Assembly: GCA_023136155.1 (NCBI GenBank)
Contig: JAGLRT010000070.1
Coordinates: 1 to 9,506, forward strand
Length of the DNA stretch: 9,506 nucleotides
Reading direction: 5' to 3'
Source of the DNA: Methanosarcinales archaeon
GTDB lineage: Archaea; Halobacteriota; Methanosarcinia; Methanosarcinales; Methanocomedenaceae
Each line of letters opens with the position of its first letter. Within the stretch, counting starts at the first letter, position 1. Below the pieces are notes generated by a model. The model did no database searches. It saw only the letters and a program-made list of their open reading frames with translations, and was not told the origin of the DNA. A program made the translations under genes and the position numbers. Below are positions 1 to 7,438 of this stretch, piece after piece.

Positions 1-39
1 CATCACATCTTTGAAAGTCAAGTCAAACATTCCATCTAA

Positions 40-654
40 GTAAAGACAAGTTATTCATCCCGAAAAATCCACATAAAAGATAACATACCGCCACTGGTCA
101 AGATTGCATTAATCCATGCCCAGTTTGAGACGATCCACCCGTTCCTGGATGGTAATGGAAGGATGGGAAGACTTCTGATCTCGTTCTATCTTGTCTGGAA
201 GGAAATATTGTCAAAACCTTTGCTGTACCTGAGTTTCTACCTGAAAAATAACAGGACCGAGTACTATGACCTGTTGATGAAGGTGCGTACTGATGGGGCA
301 TGGGAAGATTGGATAAAGTTCTTTTTAAAAGGAGTCAGTGAAACTTCACAGGAGGCTGCAAATACTGCAAGGGAGATAATCAAATTAAAGGAAGACCTGA
401 TATTGAAATTGTATGAAAATTCCATATCAAGTATTTATGCTGTGAAAATGCTTGACTTCCTGTTTGACAGACCACTCGTCAGCGGCAGCGAGATCGTTGA
501 TAAATTGAATGTATCCTCAGTGACTGCAAATGAGCTGGTAAAGAAGTTTGAAAAACTCGGTATTTTACGGGAGATAACAGGTAAGAAACGATATAAAAAG
601 TATTTTTTTGCTAACTATGTTGATATTATCAGCCGGGGCACACAGAATATTTGA
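40..654 (+). pseudogene. Fic-family protein, 5'-truncated or frameshifted remnant
   Basis: This frame holds the C-terminal half of a Fic protein, a family that typically transfers AMP onto target hydroxyl groups. The core motif HPFLDGNGRMGR lies at 136-171, with the catalytic His at 136-138, and is preceded by the usual helix (IPPLVKIALIHAQFETI). A winged-helix-like C-terminus (SGSEIVDKLNVSSVTANELVKKFEKLGIL) covers about 475-580, as in many stand-alone archaeal and bacterial Fic proteins. The frame is closed by TAA at 37-39, and no ATG, GTG or TTG occurs between that stop and the motif. The first ATG (163) lies inside the motif itself and would remove the catalytic His. The region before about position 85 does not match Fic in any frame that I could follow, although the residues KIHIKDN just before IPPL do look like family sequence. 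I infer a frameshift or a 5' deletion and a non-functional gene. A programmed shift or a sequencing error would be the alternatives. Confidence 0.72.
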
Positions 655-740
655 AATTTATAATTGGTTGTGCCATTTAATTATGAGATATTACAATCAA
701 TGCTCAAACTTACGCTTCCCACCTATATACCGTAGTTTAA

Positions 741-750
741 TTATATAATA
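741..750 (+). promoter_or_regulatory. Probable TATA box of aspS
   Basis: TTATATAATA lies in an A/T-rich stretch 64 bp upstream of the aspS start. An archaeal TATA box normally sits about 25 bp before the transcription start, which would put the start near 770 and leave a leader of roughly 40 bases. A weaker TATA-like stretch (CTATATAC) lies at 723-730. The rest of the 159-bp gap between the Fic remnant and aspS shows no gene or RNA that I can recognise. Confidence 0.5.
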
Positions 751-803
751 AATACATCAAGGGACAACAAAACCAATAACTAAAATCCCGATTAATTTCA
801 AAA

Positions 804-808
804 AGGTG
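804..808 (+). promoter_or_regulatory. Ribosome binding site of aspS
   Basis: AGGTG lies five bases before the ATG at 814 and can pair with the archaeal 16S 3' end. It supports this ATG as the start. Confidence 0.55.
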
Positions 809-813
809 TACAC

Positions 814-2121
814 ATGGAATTCAGACGAACACACTACACATCACAAGTAACCCAGGAAATGGACGGCCAGACAGTAAAACTTGCAGGCTGGGTCCATGAG
901 ATACGCGACCTGGGCGGCATCATGTTCCTCATTTTGAGGGACCGTGAAGGCATGGCACAGCTAACCCTGTTCAAGAAGACCATCGACCCCCAGGTACTGG
1001 AAACCGCAAGAAGCCTGAGCCGCGAATCAGTCATCCTGGTTGAAGGATCGGTCAAACCGGAAGCAAAATCCCCAGGCGGCTACGAACTGGTACCCGCAAG
1101 GATTGACTTGCTAAACCCTGCCCAGTCCCCCCTGCCCATGGACACCACAGGCAAGGTGAACGCCGAACTGGATACCAGGCTGGACAACCGTTTCATGGAC
1201 GTGCGTCGCCCCATGGTCAATGCAGTGTTCCAGATACGCCACAAGACACTTTCCGCAGTCAGGAACTTCCTGGAACAGGAAGGCTTCCTTGAAATCAACA
1301 CACCAAAAGTTGTAGCTACTGCCACAGAAGGCGGCACAGCCCTGTTCCCAATCACATATTTCGATACCGAGGCATTCCTGAACCAGAGTCCACAGCTGTT
1401 CAAGCAGATAATGATGAGCGGCGGTCTGGACCGGGTATTCGAGATAGGGCCCATATTCAGGGCAGAGGAACACGACACCACACGACACCTGAACGAAGCC
1501 ACCAGTATCGATATCGAAGCCAGTTTCCTTGACCACGAAGATGTAATGCAGTTACTGGAGAACCTCATCGTCCATGTCTATGAAAGCGTGGTGAAAAATT
1601 GTGCAAACAGTCTCAATACCCTTGGTAAAGAACTTGAGATTCCAAAAGCACCTTTCAAGCGCCTGACCTATGACGAGGCCATCGATCTCAACAACGAGCA
1701 CTCAAAAGAACTGCTGGAATGGGGCGACGACCTTAGCACCAATGCAGAGAAAGTAATAGGCAAGGTCATGGGTGAGCATTACTTTATCAAGGACTGGCCT
1801 ACCGAGATCAAACCCTACTACACCCAGCCATATGAGGATAATCCTGAACTGACCAAAGCATTTGATATGATGCATCCCCGCATGGAACTCTCATCTGGTG
1901 CCCAGCGTATACACGACCACGACCTGCTGCGTCAGCGCATACAGGACCAGGGCCTTAATCCCGACGGTTTCGATTTCTACCTGAAGGCCTTCAAGTACGG
2001 TATCCCGCCCCATTCAGGCTGGGGACTTGGGGCCGAGAGGCTGGTCATGACCATGCTGGATGTAGACAACATCAGAGACGTAGTGCTGTTTCCACGAGAC
2101 CGTAAGCGAGTATCACCTTAA
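814..2121 (+). CDS. aspS: Aspartyl-tRNA synthetase, predicted non-discriminating (Asp-tRNA Asp/Asn)
   Basis: This class IIb synthetase joins aspartate to tRNA in the cytoplasm, using ATP. At 435 residues it has the normal length for the short archaeal/eukaryal type, without the bacterial insertion domain. An N-terminal OB-fold anticodon domain (about 17-100) contains VKLAGWVHEIRDLGG. The catalytic domain carries QSPQ (191-194), motif 2 (FRAEEHDTTRHLNE, 215-228) and motif 3 (GWGLGAERL, 402-410). By alignment from memory with the Thermococcus enzyme, the two residues that set anticodon specificity (Trp26 and Lys85 there) are His28 and Pro87 here. That combination is known from non-discriminating archaeal AspRS such as that of Methanothermobacter. 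The enzyme would therefore also make Asp-tRNA-Asn, which GatCAB amidates. The identity is certain; the broadened specificity is inferred. The gene appears to be transcribed alone from its own promoter. Confidence 0.97.
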   Translation: MEFRRTHYTSQVTQEMDGQTVKLAGWVHEIRDLGGIMFLILRDREGMAQLTLFKKTIDPQVLETARSLSRESVILVEGSVKPEAKSPGGYELVPARIDLLNPAQSPLPMDTTGKVNAELDTRLDNRFMDVRRPMVNAVFQIRHKTLSAVRNFLEQEGFLEINTPKVVATATEGGTALFPITYFDTEAFLNQSPQLFKQIMMSGGLDRVFEIGPIFRAEEHDTTRHLNEATSIDIEASFLDHEDVMQLLENLIVHVYESVVKNCANSLNTLGKELEIPKAPFKRLTYDEAIDLNNEHSKELLEWGDDLSTNAEKVIGKVMGEHYFIKDWPTEIKPYYTQPYEDNPELTKAFDMMHPRMELSSGAQRIHDHDLLRQRIQDQGLNPDGFDFYLKAFKYGIPPHSGWGLGAERLVMTMLDVDNIRDVVLFPRDRKRVSP

Positions 2122-2150
2122 TACCATTCTTGTAAGGAGCCAAATCACTG

Positions 2151-2160
2151 TAAATATATA
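2151..2160 (+). promoter_or_regulatory. Probable TATA box of the coiled-coil gene
   Basis: TAAATATATA lies 60 bp before the GTG start of the next gene. A start of transcription near 2185 would fit archaeal spacing. The gap after aspS (2122-2220) has no obvious hairpin terminator. Confidence 0.4.
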
Positions 2161-2208
2161 CCACAAATCATTTTAGTAACATGACTCACATAGTAAATTG
2201 GATATTAT

Positions 2209-2215
2209 GGAGGGG
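2209..2215 (+). promoter_or_regulatory. Strong Shine-Dalgarno site for the GTG start at 2221
   Basis: GGAGGGG sits five bases before GTG 2221. No better start exists in the frame, so this site decides the start codon. Confidence 0.65.
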
Positions 2216-2220
2216 ATTTT

Positions 2221-2796
2221 GTGATAAGTGAAAACAGGGATATTCTGGTTGAACGTCTGGAGCAGAAGTTAGTGGCCAAGGAGCGGGAGATTAGTGAGCT
2301 TAACGATTCTCTCAAGGAATCCATCATAGCAGAACTAAGGGAAGGCATGAAAGAGGACCTTGACTTTGATAAAAGGATTTCTGCAATTGAAACAAAGGTC
2401 AAGGACATAAGACTATCTTTTGACGGTGTAATGAAAGAACTGCTTGACCAGAAAACCATTATTCAGGACTTTAAAAAAATGTACCTGAAAAATGATGTTG
2501 AAAATTCAGCAAAGCCGGTTGGCCAGCCAGATAAAACAAATTCATTGTCAAACTGGTATGAAAACGCGCAAAAAACTAAAAAACCAGCTGAGCCAGATGA
2601 AGATGTCGGTCTAAAATCTCAGTATATAATTGCAGAAAGTGAGGACACCCGTGTTCCTGGAAAAGATATTGTAAAAGAAAAAGGTAATGAAGATATTATC
2701 ATAGCAGAAAATACCACATCACGGTCATCCCGCAAAAATGATATTATTGTTGAGGCAAGGGAAGATGAAGATGTTGTTATCGAATACAAGAAATAG
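2221..2796 (+). CDS. Uncharacterised coiled-coil protein with acidic repeat tail, upstream of smc
   Basis: I do not recognise this 191-residue protein. Residues about 7-88 are charged, heptad-like and helical (ERLEQKLVAKEREISEL, then further Leu/Ile-rich helix), so a coiled coil is likely. Residues about 92-130 are polar and probably disordered. The tail carries four similar short segments with an acidic or polar residue, three or four hydrophobic residues, and then Glu: QYIIAESED (134-142), EDIIIAENT (157-165), NDIIVEARED (173-182) and EDVVIEYKK (183-191). No signal peptide, membrane segment, cysteine cluster or catalytic motif is visible, so a cytoplasmic scaffold or adaptor is plausible. 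The start is GTG, backed by a strong Shine-Dalgarno site, and the stop is TAG. It lies 116 bp before smc on the same strand, which hints at, but does not prove, a link with chromosome organisation. Its function is unknown. Confidence 0.85.
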   Translation: MISENRDILVERLEQKLVAKEREISELNDSLKESIIAELREGMKEDLDFDKRISAIETKVKDIRLSFDGVMKELLDQKTIIQDFKKMYLKNDVENSAKPVGQPDKTNSLSNWYENAQKTKKPAEPDEDVGLKSQYIIAESEDTRVPGKDIVKEKGNEDIIIAENTTSRSSRKNDIIVEAREDEDVVIEYKK

Positions 2797-2803
2797 CATT
2801 GTT

Positions 2804-2838
2804 GTAACAGGAAACTACTCACTGACGCTTGCTGTTAC
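2804..2838. repeat. Inverted repeat between the coiled-coil gene and smc
   Basis: GTAACAG (2804-2810) and CTGTTAC (2832-2838) are perfect inverted copies separated by 21 bases. They lie eight bases after the stop of the coiled-coil gene. They could form a weak stem at the end of that transcript or act as a protein-binding dyad upstream of smc. No T-run follows, so it is not a canonical terminator. Confidence 0.35.
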
Positions 2839-2852
2839 TTGAGTACATGAAG

Positions 2853-2866
2853 TTATACATCATATA
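2853..2866 (+). promoter_or_regulatory. Possible TATA region of smc
   Basis: TTATACATCATATA lies about 50-60 bp before the smc start. It is A/T-rich and correctly placed for an archaeal promoter, which would let smc be transcribed separately from the gene before it. Confidence 0.35.
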
Positions 2867-2902
2867 CTGAGAAAAACATCCTAAAATGCATAAGTGCATC
2901 AC

Positions 2903-2907
2903 GAGGT
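2903..2907 (+). promoter_or_regulatory. Ribosome binding site of smc
   Basis: GAGGT lies five bases before GTG 2913 and supports that GTG, which directly precedes the conserved HIKEIEFQNFKSF start of SMC proteins. Confidence 0.55.
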
Positions 2908-2912
2908 ATTAG

Positions 2913-5900
2913 GTGCATATAAAAGAAATAGAATTCCAGAACTTCAAGTCTTTTGGAAGGAAAGTAAAGATTCCTTTCTTTGACGGTTTTACTACCATCT
3001 CCGGACCTAATGGTAGCGGTAAATCTAATATTGTGGATGGCATACTTTTCTGTCTCGGTCTTTCCAGTTCCAGGACAATGCGTGCTGAAAAACTTACTGA
3101 CCTCATTTATAACGGGGAAGGAAAGAAAAAGCCTGATTATGCCCAGGTTATCATACGTTTCGACAACTATGACCGTGAGATGCCGCTGGATGCCGACGAA
3201 GTGGTGATTGCACGGAAAGTACGCCAGACCAATGCGGGATATTACAGTTATTATTATTTCAATGACAAAGCGGCAAGTTTAACCGAAATTCATAACATCC
3301 TCGCCAAGGCCAGGATCACTCCTGAAGGTTATAATGTGGTGATGCAGGGCGATGTTGCCAACATCACCCAAATGACAGCAAATGAACGGCGCAAGATTAT
3401 CGATGAGATAGCAGGTGTGTCAGAATTTGATAACAAAAAAGACCGTGCCATGAGTGAACTGGATATTGTCAAGGAGCGTATCGAGCGGGTGGATATCATA
3501 CTGGCAGAAGTTGGCGCCCAGCTGGATAAACTGCAGCGTGAGCGGGATCAGGCACTGAAGTACCAGAGTTTGCAGGAAGAGAAATTACGGTTCGAGGGCT
3601 ACATGCTGCTCTCCAAGTTCAAGGATGCGCAAAATGAATTTGATAAAATAGTTGAAGAGATTAGTTCACGGCTTGAAGGTGAGAGCGAACTGGAAGCACT
3701 ACTCAAGAAAAAACAGGAGAAAATGACTGAACTGGAATCTGTACTTAAGGCCCTCAATACGCAGATAACTAGCATGGGCGAGGAAGAACAGATTGCAATA
3801 AAGCGTCAAATAGAGGAGATAAAAGGTGAAATCGCCCTCAGTCAAAATACCATCACGCTCACAGAATCAGAGAGATCTGATATGGACACCCAGCGCAGGA
3901 AAGGGCTCATAGAGATCGATGGTATCAAGGAAAAGATGGCTGAACTTTCATCAAAGATAGAGGAAGAGAAAAATCGCAAACTTGGAATTGCCAGCGAGAT
4001 AGAGGATCAGCGCACCCAACTGCTGATACTGCGCAGTAAGATAGCTGAAGTGGATTCCCGTTTTGTCCGGACCAGGGATGAACTGTCACAAGTAAAAAAT
4101 GATCTGGAAGAGGCCCGCAACCGCAAGAACGAATTGATGCGCCTGGAGGATCGCTTGCTGGATGCCATGCGACGGCGCAGTGCAGAGCTCAAGGATATCG
4201 AGGAAGAAATTGAGGATTCTAAACGAAAGATCAAGTCTGCTGATGATGACAGAGAGGATGTTGAGCAGGAGATTGAAGGGGTGAACAAGCAGATGGCAGA
4301 ACTCTCTGATGATATTGATGACCTTGAATCCAACCGCGCCCAGCTAAAGAGTGTGCAAAAGGATCTGGATGATACTTTGAGAGGATTGCAGCAGGAGTAT
4401 ATGACCGCAGAAGCCAGGATAAGGGCTGCCAAAGAAGTATCAGGGTACAGCAATGCAGTGGAGAAGGTGCTAAAGGCCAAGGATATGAGGGAACTGCCCG
4501 GCATCTACGGTACCATTGCCCAGCTGGGTAAGGTGGACCAGGAATATGCCATTGCACTGGAAGTTGCAGCCGGCGGTCGTATGCAGGGCATTGTGGTGGA
4601 TACTGATGAAGATGCATCCCGCGCCATATCTTTCCTCAAGCGTCAGAGAGGCGGCAGAGCTACATTCCTGCCGTTGAACAAGATGGCAGGTAATTCAGGT
4701 TTTCGTGATGTGTCCAATATGGCGGGCGTAATAGGTTATGCCATTAATCTGGTGGATTATGATTCAAAGTATGAACCTGCGTTCAACTATGTGTTCAGGG
4801 ACACCATTGTAGTGGAAGACCTGAACACTGGAAGGCGGCTAATGGGCGGGCTTCGTATGGTAACCCTGGATGGAGAGGTGGTCGAAAAGAGTGGTGCCAT
4901 GACCGGAGGCAGTCGCGGCCGCAGTGGTGTATCCTTTGCAGCGACTGAGGAGGATAAGATTACTAAACTGGCCGAACAGATAACTGAATACGAATCAAGG
5001 CGCAGTGCCGCTATCAACAAACTGGACAGCGTAGAGGGTCACATCGCTTCGGTCCAGACAGAGATGCGGGAGCTGGAAACCGTGATTGCCAAAAAGCAGA
5101 TGGCCATTGAAGAGATTAACAGCCGCGGTGAGAGACTTACTGCACTGATTACCGAGAAAGAAGTAGGACGGGTAGAGATTGAGGCCGGAAGTGCTGAACT
5201 GCGTGGTGAAATGGAAAGCATTGAGGATGACAAGCAGACATCTGAGAAGGAGATTGTAAAACTTGAGGGTAAGGCCAAAGAGCTGGAAGAGCAGCTAAAA
5301 GGTTCAAAAGTGCCTGAACTCAACGAGCAGGCGCAGCGCATAGAGGATGAGATACGCAGACTGGAGAACCGCACCCGGGATATTGAGAGTAACATTAACA
5401 ACCTGAAAACTGAATCTAAATTCGCGACCGATAAAACTGAAGAAATAAAGGTACGACTTGCTGAACTGGACGGCAGAAAAGTGGAATTGCGCCAGAAGAT
5501 TAACGAGTTGCGTACTAAGATAGTTGAACTGGATTCATCCCTTAAAGACAAAACAAAACGTGAGAATGAACTGGATGTTGAATTGGCTGATATGCGCAAA
5601 CGGCGTGAAGACTTACAAATGGAATTCAGTGCCTGGCAAAAGCAGTTGGAGGAAGTCAAGGTCAGGCTTGAAAACTCCCGGCGCCAGATGATAGCGTTAA
5701 ACGCCACCAGGGACACCCTTGCAGAACAGATAAAGGAGTACAGGTCTGAACTGGATGAGCGGGGTGTGGAACTGACAGATGAGGTGCCCACTCTTGAGGA
5801 AGTGCAGACCCGTATGGCGTCCATTGTTCGGGCTATGACAAAACTGGAGCCTGTGAATATGCGTGCCATTGACGAATATGATGAGGTTGAGCGGCGTAGC

Positions 5901-6434
5901 ATTGACCTGAAATATCGCAGGGATACCCTGAATCATGAACTTGAGGAAATACTTGAACGTATCCACAGATACGAACAGATGAAGAAGCAGGCGTTCATGG
6001 AATGCTTTGACGGCATTAATGAACATTTCAAGGTTATTTTCCCTGAACTATCGGATGGACCCGGGGAACTGATACTGGAAAATGAAGACGACCCCTTTGC
6101 CGGTGGTCTTACTATGAAGGTCCAGCCAAAGGACAAGACCCTGCAGCGCATGGAGTCACGCTCAGGCGGGGAGAAGAGTTTGATTTCAATGACACTGTTG
6201 TTTTCAATCCAGCAGTACCGTCCTGCACCGTTTTATGCGTTCGATGAAGTGGATATGAACCTTGATGGTGCGAATGCAGAAAAGATGGCTAAACGTATCA
6301 AAGAGTCATCAAAAACTGCACAATTTATTGTGGTGAGTCTGCGAAAGCCCATGGTGCAGGCTGCTGAGCGGACTATCGGTGTTACCATGCAGGACAATGA
6401 TATTACCAGTATTACGGGTGTTAAACTAAATTAA
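2913..6434 (+). CDS. smc: Chromosome segregation/condensation ATPase SMC
   Basis: SMC is the ATPase of the prokaryotic condensin complex. It dimerises through its hinge, is closed by a kleisin (ScpA) and organises and separates chromosomes. At 1173 residues it is full length. The N-terminal head begins HIKEIEFQNFKSFGR and has Walker A GPNGSGKSN (31-39) and a Q-loop (MQGD, Gln145). A coiled coil runs over about 165-515, the hinge over about 527-670 (starting ELPGIYGTIAQL and ending in SGAMTGGSRGR), and the returning coiled coil over about 680-1010. The C-terminal head has the ABC signature SGGEKS (1084-1089) and Walker B FYAFDEVD (1107-1114), with the catalytic Glu at 1112 and a D-loop after it. 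All ATPase motifs are intact. The start is GTG. No scpA lies directly downstream; the next gene converges from the opposite strand. Rad50 is ruled out by the globular SMC hinge in place of a zinc hook. Confidence 0.97.
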   Translation: MHIKEIEFQNFKSFGRKVKIPFFDGFTTISGPNGSGKSNIVDGILFCLGLSSSRTMRAEKLTDLIYNGEGKKKPDYAQVIIRFDNYDREMPLDADEVVIARKVRQTNAGYYSYYYFNDKAASLTEIHNILAKARITPEGYNVVMQGDVANITQMTANERRKIIDEIAGVSEFDNKKDRAMSELDIVKERIERVDIILAEVGAQLDKLQRERDQALKYQSLQEEKLRFEGYMLLSKFKDAQNEFDKIVEEISSRLEGESELEALLKKKQEKMTELESVLKALNTQITSMGEEEQIAIKRQIEEIKGEIALSQNTITLTESERSDMDTQRRKGLIEIDGIKEKMAELSSKIEEEKNRKLGIASEIEDQRTQLLILRSKIAEVDSRFVRTRDELSQVKNDLEEARNRKNELMRLEDRLLDAMRRRSAELKDIEEEIEDSKRKIKSADDDREDVEQEIEGVNKQMAELSDDIDDLESNRAQLKSVQKDLDDTLRGLQQEYMTAEARIRAAKEVSGYSNAVEKVLKAKDMRELPGIYGTIAQLGKVDQEYAIALEVAAGGRMQGIVVDTDEDASRAISFLKRQRGGRATFLPLNKMAGNSGFRDVSNMAGVIGYAINLVDYDSKYEPAFNYVFRDTIVVEDLNTGRRLMGGLRMVTLDGEVVEKSGAMTGGSRGRSGVSFAATEEDKITKLAEQITEYESRRSAAINKLDSVEGHIASVQTEMRELETVIAKKQMAIEEINSRGERLTALITEKEVGRVEIEAGSAELRGEMESIEDDKQTSEKEIVKLEGKAKELEEQLKGSKVPELNEQAQRIEDEIRRLENRTRDIESNINNLKTESKFATDKTEEIKVRLAELDGRKVELRQKINELRTKIVELDSSLKDKTKRENELDVELADMRKRREDLQMEFSAWQKQLEEVKVRLENSRRQMIALNATRDTLAEQIKEYRSELDERGVELTDEVPTLEEVQTRMASIVRAMTKLEPVNMRAIDEYDEVERRSIDLKYRRDTLNHELEEILERIHRYEQMKKQAFMECFDGINEHFKVIFPELSDGPGELILENEDDPFAGGLTMKVQPKDKTLQRMESRSGGEKSLISMTLLFSIQQYRPAPFYAFDEVDMNLDGANAEKMAKRIKESSKTAQFIVVSLRKPMVQAAERTIGVTMQDNDITSITGVKLN

Positions 6435-6477
6435 AAATAAGTATTGAAAAACAGGTTTTGATAAAACTAAATAGCAG

Positions 6478-6496
6478 GCAACAGCTTGTTGCTGTT
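6478..6496. terminator. Hairpin between convergent smc and FKBP genes
   Basis: Two alternative perfect stems share this stretch: GCAACA/TGTTGC (6478-6483 with 6487-6492) and AACAGC/GCTGTT (6480-6485 with 6491-6496). It sits in the 89-bp gap between the two convergent stop codons. T-rich stretches lie on both sides: 6538-6545 for the plus transcript, and the A-runs near 6433-6450 for the minus transcript. Archaeal termination depends mainly on T-runs, so the hairpin may be only an accessory element. Confidence 0.35.
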
Positions 6497-6523
6497 ACCC
6501 ACCTCGCATTGAAAATATATTGT

Positions 6524-7423
6524 TTACTCTGCAACTCCTTTTTTAATAGACACTATCTCAACATCGAATACCAAAGTCTTTCCCGCCAGGAAGAAATTTT
6601 GATCCAGAATGATGGCCGTCTCATTGAACCGTACCTGGATTGGTCCGTATGCAGTCTGGACTGTGGTATCCGGGATTGGATTGTGCCGTATTCTCATGTT
6701 TGTGTCAGTGATATCAATCACCGTAGAATTCCATGGTGTTCCCTGGAAGTTATGGACGTCGCCTACTTCCACCTGATGTCTTATGGTTATATCTGTGGAT
6801 TTGACAGCCACTACGGTTTCGTCCCAGGGCAGGTCTTGGGATGAGAAATTTTCCCCTACACCAAGGGCAAAGGATAAATTAATATTATCTCCCATTTCCA
6901 CAATTTCAAAGTCTATAGTTGAACCTGGCAACTGGACAGTATCGCCAACTTCATGTTCTGTTCCAAAACTCATGGAGAACTGTATTGCAGGCATTTCGGT
7001 TATCCTTGGGAAGGTCTGTTCCATCGGTGTTTCGTCAATTAGCGGAATTACCTGTATCCTGGTCGGGTCTGCCTGACCGTATGCCTTCTCAGGTGGAATG
7101 GTTAAGGTTTTGCTCTCACCTTCTTTCAAACCCAATACACCACTTTCCATACCTTCTATCATCCTCCCACCGCCGACTGTAAATACCAGGGGATTGTATG
7201 AGCGTTCTGGTTCATATAGGCCGGCACCAATGGCAATTTCAGGATCAGATGTGTCAAAAACATCACCGTCTAACAATTTGCCGGTGTAATCCATCATCAC
7301 TGTATCACCCACTTCAACTACAGGTCCACCTGCATTGTTTGATACAAACATCATGACAACAAGGACTGCTGCCAGCAGTATCAATGCAATGTAATAGTTA
7401 TTGAATCCATTATCTTCTTTCAT
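6524..7423 (-). CDS. Membrane-anchored FKBP-type (SlyD-like) peptidyl-prolyl isomerase with enlarged insert
   Basis: FKBP-type isomerases catalyse cis/trans isomerisation of peptidyl-proline bonds. Residue numbers here count from ATG 7423. An N-terminal hydrophobic segment (about 10-27, YYIALILLAAVLVVMMFV) looks like a signal anchor, so the domain probably acts outside the cell membrane. The FKBP core begins GDTVMMDYTGKLLDGDVFDTS (40-60) and continues with VGGGRMIEGMESGVLGLKEGESKTLTIPPEKAYG (83-116). The core's last strand is DQNFFLAGKTLVFDVEIVSI (275-294), matching the SlyD consensus D.NHPLAGKTL. The roughly 155 residues between them are far longer than a usual SlyD flap insert and contain two related segments (198-217 and 229-248). 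GTG at 7432 would add three residues. I prefer ATG 7423 because GTGA lies five bases before it, while no site precedes the GTG. It starts 15 bases after the purH stop and is probably co-transcribed with it. Confidence 0.9.
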   Translation of the reverse strand: MKEDNGFNNYYIALILLAAVLVVMMFVSNNAGGPVVEVGDTVMMDYTGKLLDGDVFDTSDPEIAIGAGLYEPERSYNPLVFTVGGGRMIEGMESGVLGLKEGESKTLTIPPEKAYGQADPTRIQVIPLIDETPMEQTFPRITEMPAIQFSMSFGTEHEVGDTVQLPGSTIDFEIVEMGDNINLSFALGVGENFSSQDLPWDETVVAVKSTDITIRHQVEVGDVHNFQGTPWNSTVIDITDTNMRIRHNPIPDTTVQTAYGPIQVRFNETAIILDQNFFLAGKTLVFDVEIVSIKKGVAE

Positions 7424-7438
7424 ATTAGTCACTAAATT

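Noticed and set aside
655..813. Possible RNA gene or riboswitch before aspS
   Set aside because: The gap is A/T-rich and offers only promoter-like elements and a ribosome site; I found no tRNA-like cloverleaf or T-box-like structure.
1080..1568. Two overlapping antisense open frames inside aspS
   Set aside because: They lie wholly within a well-conserved synthetase gene, have no family resemblance and no promoter or ribosome site that I could see.
2794..2850. TAG stop of the coiled-coil gene as a possible pyrrolysine codon
   Set aside because: Some related methanogens read TAG as pyrrolysine, but read-through would add only 17 Cys-rich residues before a TGA, and the protein ends naturally after its fourth repeat.
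5039..5902. A long open frame of 287 codons antisense to smc
   Set aside because: It is Ser-rich and low in complexity, as expected for the reverse of Glu/Lys-rich coiled-coil codons, and smc is plainly the coding strand here.
6458..6844. A plus-strand open frame of 128 codons downstream of smc
   Set aside because: It is mostly the antisense of the FKBP C-terminus, whose minus-strand protein has a clear family identity.
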